The notes beneath the pieces were generated by a model. It was given only the letters and a program-made list of their open reading frames with translations. It had not been told where the DNA came from and made no database searches. The translations under genes were made by a program, and so were the position numbers. A stretch of DNA of 23,563 bases from JAYZDF01 sp036337945 (GTDB taxonomy: Bacteria > Myxococcota > Kuafuiibacteriia > Kuafuiibacteriales > Kuafuiibacteriaceae), in NCBI GenBank assembly GCA_036337945.1, contig JAYZDF010000019.1:1-23563 (forward strand). Direction: 5' to 3'. Shown one piece after another: positions 21,624-23,563 of the stretch (its first letter is position 1; each line of letters starts with the position of its first letter).

Positions 21624-23563
21624 AAATCGAACAACACCACGACCAAAGACAGCTTCTACTCGATCAACAAGGGCCTCTGAGGCATTCAAGCGAAGTTGGT
21701 CAGGGAGATCGAATTCCACCTCCGCAAGCTCCGGAATAATCAGCTTGAGGCCAACATTACAGTCTCCTGGAAATTCCTTGATGATCTCATGCAGAATTAA
21801 TAATTTCGCTGCATCAACTTGCGATTCTTCAAAACGGATTTCTACTGTTTTCGCACCCTGCTTACGAACATCTTCGATGGATACGAATTCATCGGTGCGC
21901 ATTCTCACTGCTGGTGGGTCAGAGTTACGATCAAACCAAATAGAACCTTTTACCAAAAGTGGAACATCTGCTTTTAGTATTTGCTCAAACTCAGCAAATT
22001 TTTTCGCGTTGACCCGAACTTCGATTGCCCCTGACAGATCTTCAAGAGTAACAAAGGCGATTCGTCCGCTACCGTCCTTTAAAGGCATTTCTCGATAAGC
22101 TCCAACAATTGCACCAAAGACTACACTACTGTTGGGTTTTAGTTCCTTGAGCTTGTCGATATTGGTTGTGGTAAGACGAGCCATATCGTTTTCGTAGCGA
22201 GTGAGCGGATGACCAGTAACGTAGAAGCCCAGCGCTTCCTTTTCGTACCTGAGTCGTTCGCGTTCAGGCCCTTCATGGATGGATTCGTTATATTCTTCTT
22301 TTGCCTTAACTGAGTTTGCGAGACCAACCGAACCAAATAAGGACTCTTGCCCGATCGCAATATCACGTTGAGTTGACTTGGCGGCGCCTACCGCCCGGTC
22401 AATCGCGTCAAGAAGTCGAGCGCGAGGAATCTCAAATTCATCGAAGGCACCAGAGCGAATCAGAGTCTCCAATGTTTTCTTACTCAATTGCTTTACAGGA
22501 ACGCGCTCACAAAAATCGTATAAAGATTGAAACGCCCCTTTTTCCTCTCGCGCCTCAAGAATGGCGTGCAAAGCTGCATCCCCGAGTCCCTTGATTGCCC
22601 CAAGCCCAAACCTGATTTGATCTCCAGAGACAGAAAATGAGATCATGGATTGATTGATTGTCGGCGGCAGTACCTTGATGCCCATTTGCCGAGCTTCCGC
22701 GATATCCTTTACAATCGTCTCGGTGTTCGTCAGCTCTGTAGACATCAAAGCCGCGAGAAATTCTACCGGATACAGCGTCTTTAGATATCCAGTTTGATAA
22801 GTAATAAGCGCATACGCAGCACTATGAGATTTATTGAATCCGTAGCCTGCGAATTTCTCCATTAGGTCAAAGACAGATTCAGCGTCCTCTTTCGGAATAC
22901 CTTTTTCCGAGCAACCATCAATAAACTTGGTTCGCTCCGCCGCCATGACTTCAATTTTCTTTTTGCCCATGGCGCGACGCAGCAGGTCTGCGCCACCAAG
23001 CGAGTAACCCGCCATCACCTGTGCGGCTTGCATCACTTGTTCTTGATACACAAATCCACCGTAAGTGGGTTTTAAGACTTCCTCTAAGAGGGGATGAGGA
23101 TAGGTCACCGCCTTGCGACCATGTTTACAGTCAACGAAGTCATCAACCATTCCGGTTTGCAAAGGACCTGGACGATACAACGCAACGGCTGCAACAATAT
23201 CCTCGAAACAGTCAGGCTTGAGCTTAGTGAGAAGTTTTTGAAAGCCTGTAGATTCGAGCTGGAAAATACCGATTGTATTCCCGGTTCCAATCAAATCAAA
23301 AACACGTTTGTCATCTAAGCTTAGTCGAGCAGACCGAAGAGTTAGGTCTACATGGTTGTCTTTTTGCTCTTCATTTAACGCAGCTCTCCAAGCGAAAACC
23401 TGGTTGGCCTGAACTTTCTCATCAAGTTGAGCTTTCGATTCAAATAATTTCTGGATGTGAGGATGTTTCCATAAAGCTTCAGTATCTTTGCTCTCAATTT
23501 CTCTGATGATGCGTTCGTTCACATGACGCTCAGCTCCGTCGACAACATCCAATGTTTTGAGAC
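21618..23563 (-). CDS. dnaE: DNA polymerase III alpha subunit, C-terminal part (5' end outside window)
   Basis: This is the replicative polymerase catalytic subunit; 648 codons are visible. The frame is open to the right edge (codons reading LKT before LDVVDGAERHVN), so the real start lies outside the window and TTG 23552 is internal. Motifs: GIFQLESTGFQKLL, ALYRPGPLQTGMVDDFVDCK (probable third catalytic Asp), PTYGGFVYQEQVMQ, GGADLLRRAMGKKK and FAGYGFNKSHSAAYALITYQ. Fingers and helix-hairpin-helix regions follow (GLGAIKGLGDAAL; KKTLETLIRSGAFDEF), then GFYVTGHPL, an OB fold (fragment residues about 470-540) and a C-terminal tau-binding-like domain. It is a DnaE, not PolC. About 50 residues (fragment 14-62) appear extra in the palm relative to E. 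coli. The PHP domain and first two catalytic Asp are outside the window. Confidence 0.95.
   Translation of the reverse strand, partial: LKTLDVVDGAERHVNERIIREIESKDTEALWKHPHIQKLFESKAQLDEKVQANQVFAWRAALNEEQKDNHVDLTLRSARLSLDDKRVFDLIGTGNTIGIFQLESTGFQKLLTKLKPDCFEDIVAAVALYRPGPLQTGMVDDFVDCKHGRKAVTYPHPLLEEVLKPTYGGFVYQEQVMQAAQVMAGYSLGGADLLRRAMGKKKIEVMAAERTKFIDGCSEKGIPKEDAESVFDLMEKFAGYGFNKSHSAAYALITYQTGYLKTLYPVEFLAALMSTELTNTETIVKDIAEARQMGIKVLPPTINQSMISFSVSGDQIRFGLGAIKGLGDAALHAILEAREEKGAFQSLYDFCERVPVKQLSKKTLETLIRSGAFDEFEIPRARLLDAIDRAVGAAKSTQRDIAIGQESLFGSVGLANSVKAKEEYNESIHEGPERERLRYEKEALGFYVTGHPLTRYENDMARLTTTNIDKLKELKPNSSVVFGAIVGAYREMPLKDGSGRIAFVTLEDLSGAIEVRVNAKKFAEFEQILKADVPLLVKGSIWFDRNSDPPAVRMRTDEFVSIEDVRKQGAKTVEIRFEESQVDAAKLLILHEIIKEFPGDCNVGLKLIIPELAEVEFDLPDQLRLNASEALVDRVEAVFGRGVVRFA

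Noticed and set aside
1..23563. Search for CRISPR arrays, tRNA/rRNA, insertion sequences, attachment sites and riboswitches
   Set aside because: No spaced direct repeats, tRNA-like cloverleaf, transposase frame or conserved riboswitch core was visible on either strand. Absence by eye is not proof; tRNA and Rfam covariance searches would settle it.

Overview
The window is a gene-dense bacterial chromosome segment with mid-to-upper-40s % GC by eye. It has almost no non-coding space, no mobile elements, no CRISPR array and no RNA gene that I could recognise. The gene set fits a 'deltaproteobacterial' lineage, most likely Myxococcota or a relative. The clues are a transmembrane Ser/Thr kinase with PEGA repeats, an FHA protein, a glutaryl-CoA dehydrogenase, a matrixin-like protease ending in a MYXO-CTERM-like Cys/TM/Arg-Arg tail, and a 'GPPD' surface lipoprotein. 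The GC is low for cultured myxobacteria, so the exact lineage is inference.

Layout. 1-1704 (-): a long open frame running off the left edge, an exported HEAT/TPR-type protein. 1820-9096 (+): thymidylate kinase, PEGA-type Ser/Thr kinase, glutaryl-CoA dehydrogenase, TPR protein, and a degenerate nucleotidyltransferase fused to a left-handed beta-helix. 9109-10278 (+): an MFS transporter. 10264-11750 (-): a YkgJ-type Cys-cluster protein and MoaC with a long lysine/serine tail. 11815-12744 (+): an exported matrixin-like metalloprotease. 12823-13368 (-): a ribbon-helix-helix/FHA fusion. 13430-18971 (+): surface lipoprotein, hemW, hrcA, grpE, dnaK. 18982-19731 (-): lytic transglycosylase. 19765-21595 (+): GNAT acetyltransferase and two small single-TM proteins. 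21618-23563 (-): the C-terminal two thirds of DnaE, running off the right edge.

How the genes work together. The clearest functional block is heat-shock control and chaperones (hrcA-grpE-dnaK), with hemW just upstream and overlapping hrcA. The kinase and the FHA protein could belong to one Ser/Thr-phosphorylation network, but nothing here links them directly. The rest are mostly single housekeeping or envelope genes in short transcription units, with divergent promoters in gaps of 33-115 bp.

Most unusual signal. Many starts have no Shine-Dalgarno motif. Instead a sigma70-type -10 hexamer (TANNNT, sometimes with an extended TGn) ends only 6-8 bases before the start codon. Transcription from such a box would begin at or next to the start codon, so these mRNAs would be leaderless. 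I see this strictly at seven starts (1704, 5227, 6475, 11815, 13368, 15111, 20709) and in weaker form at several others. It also picks biologically better starts for several proteins, for example clean signal peptides. Several promoters lie inside or directly after the upstream gene.
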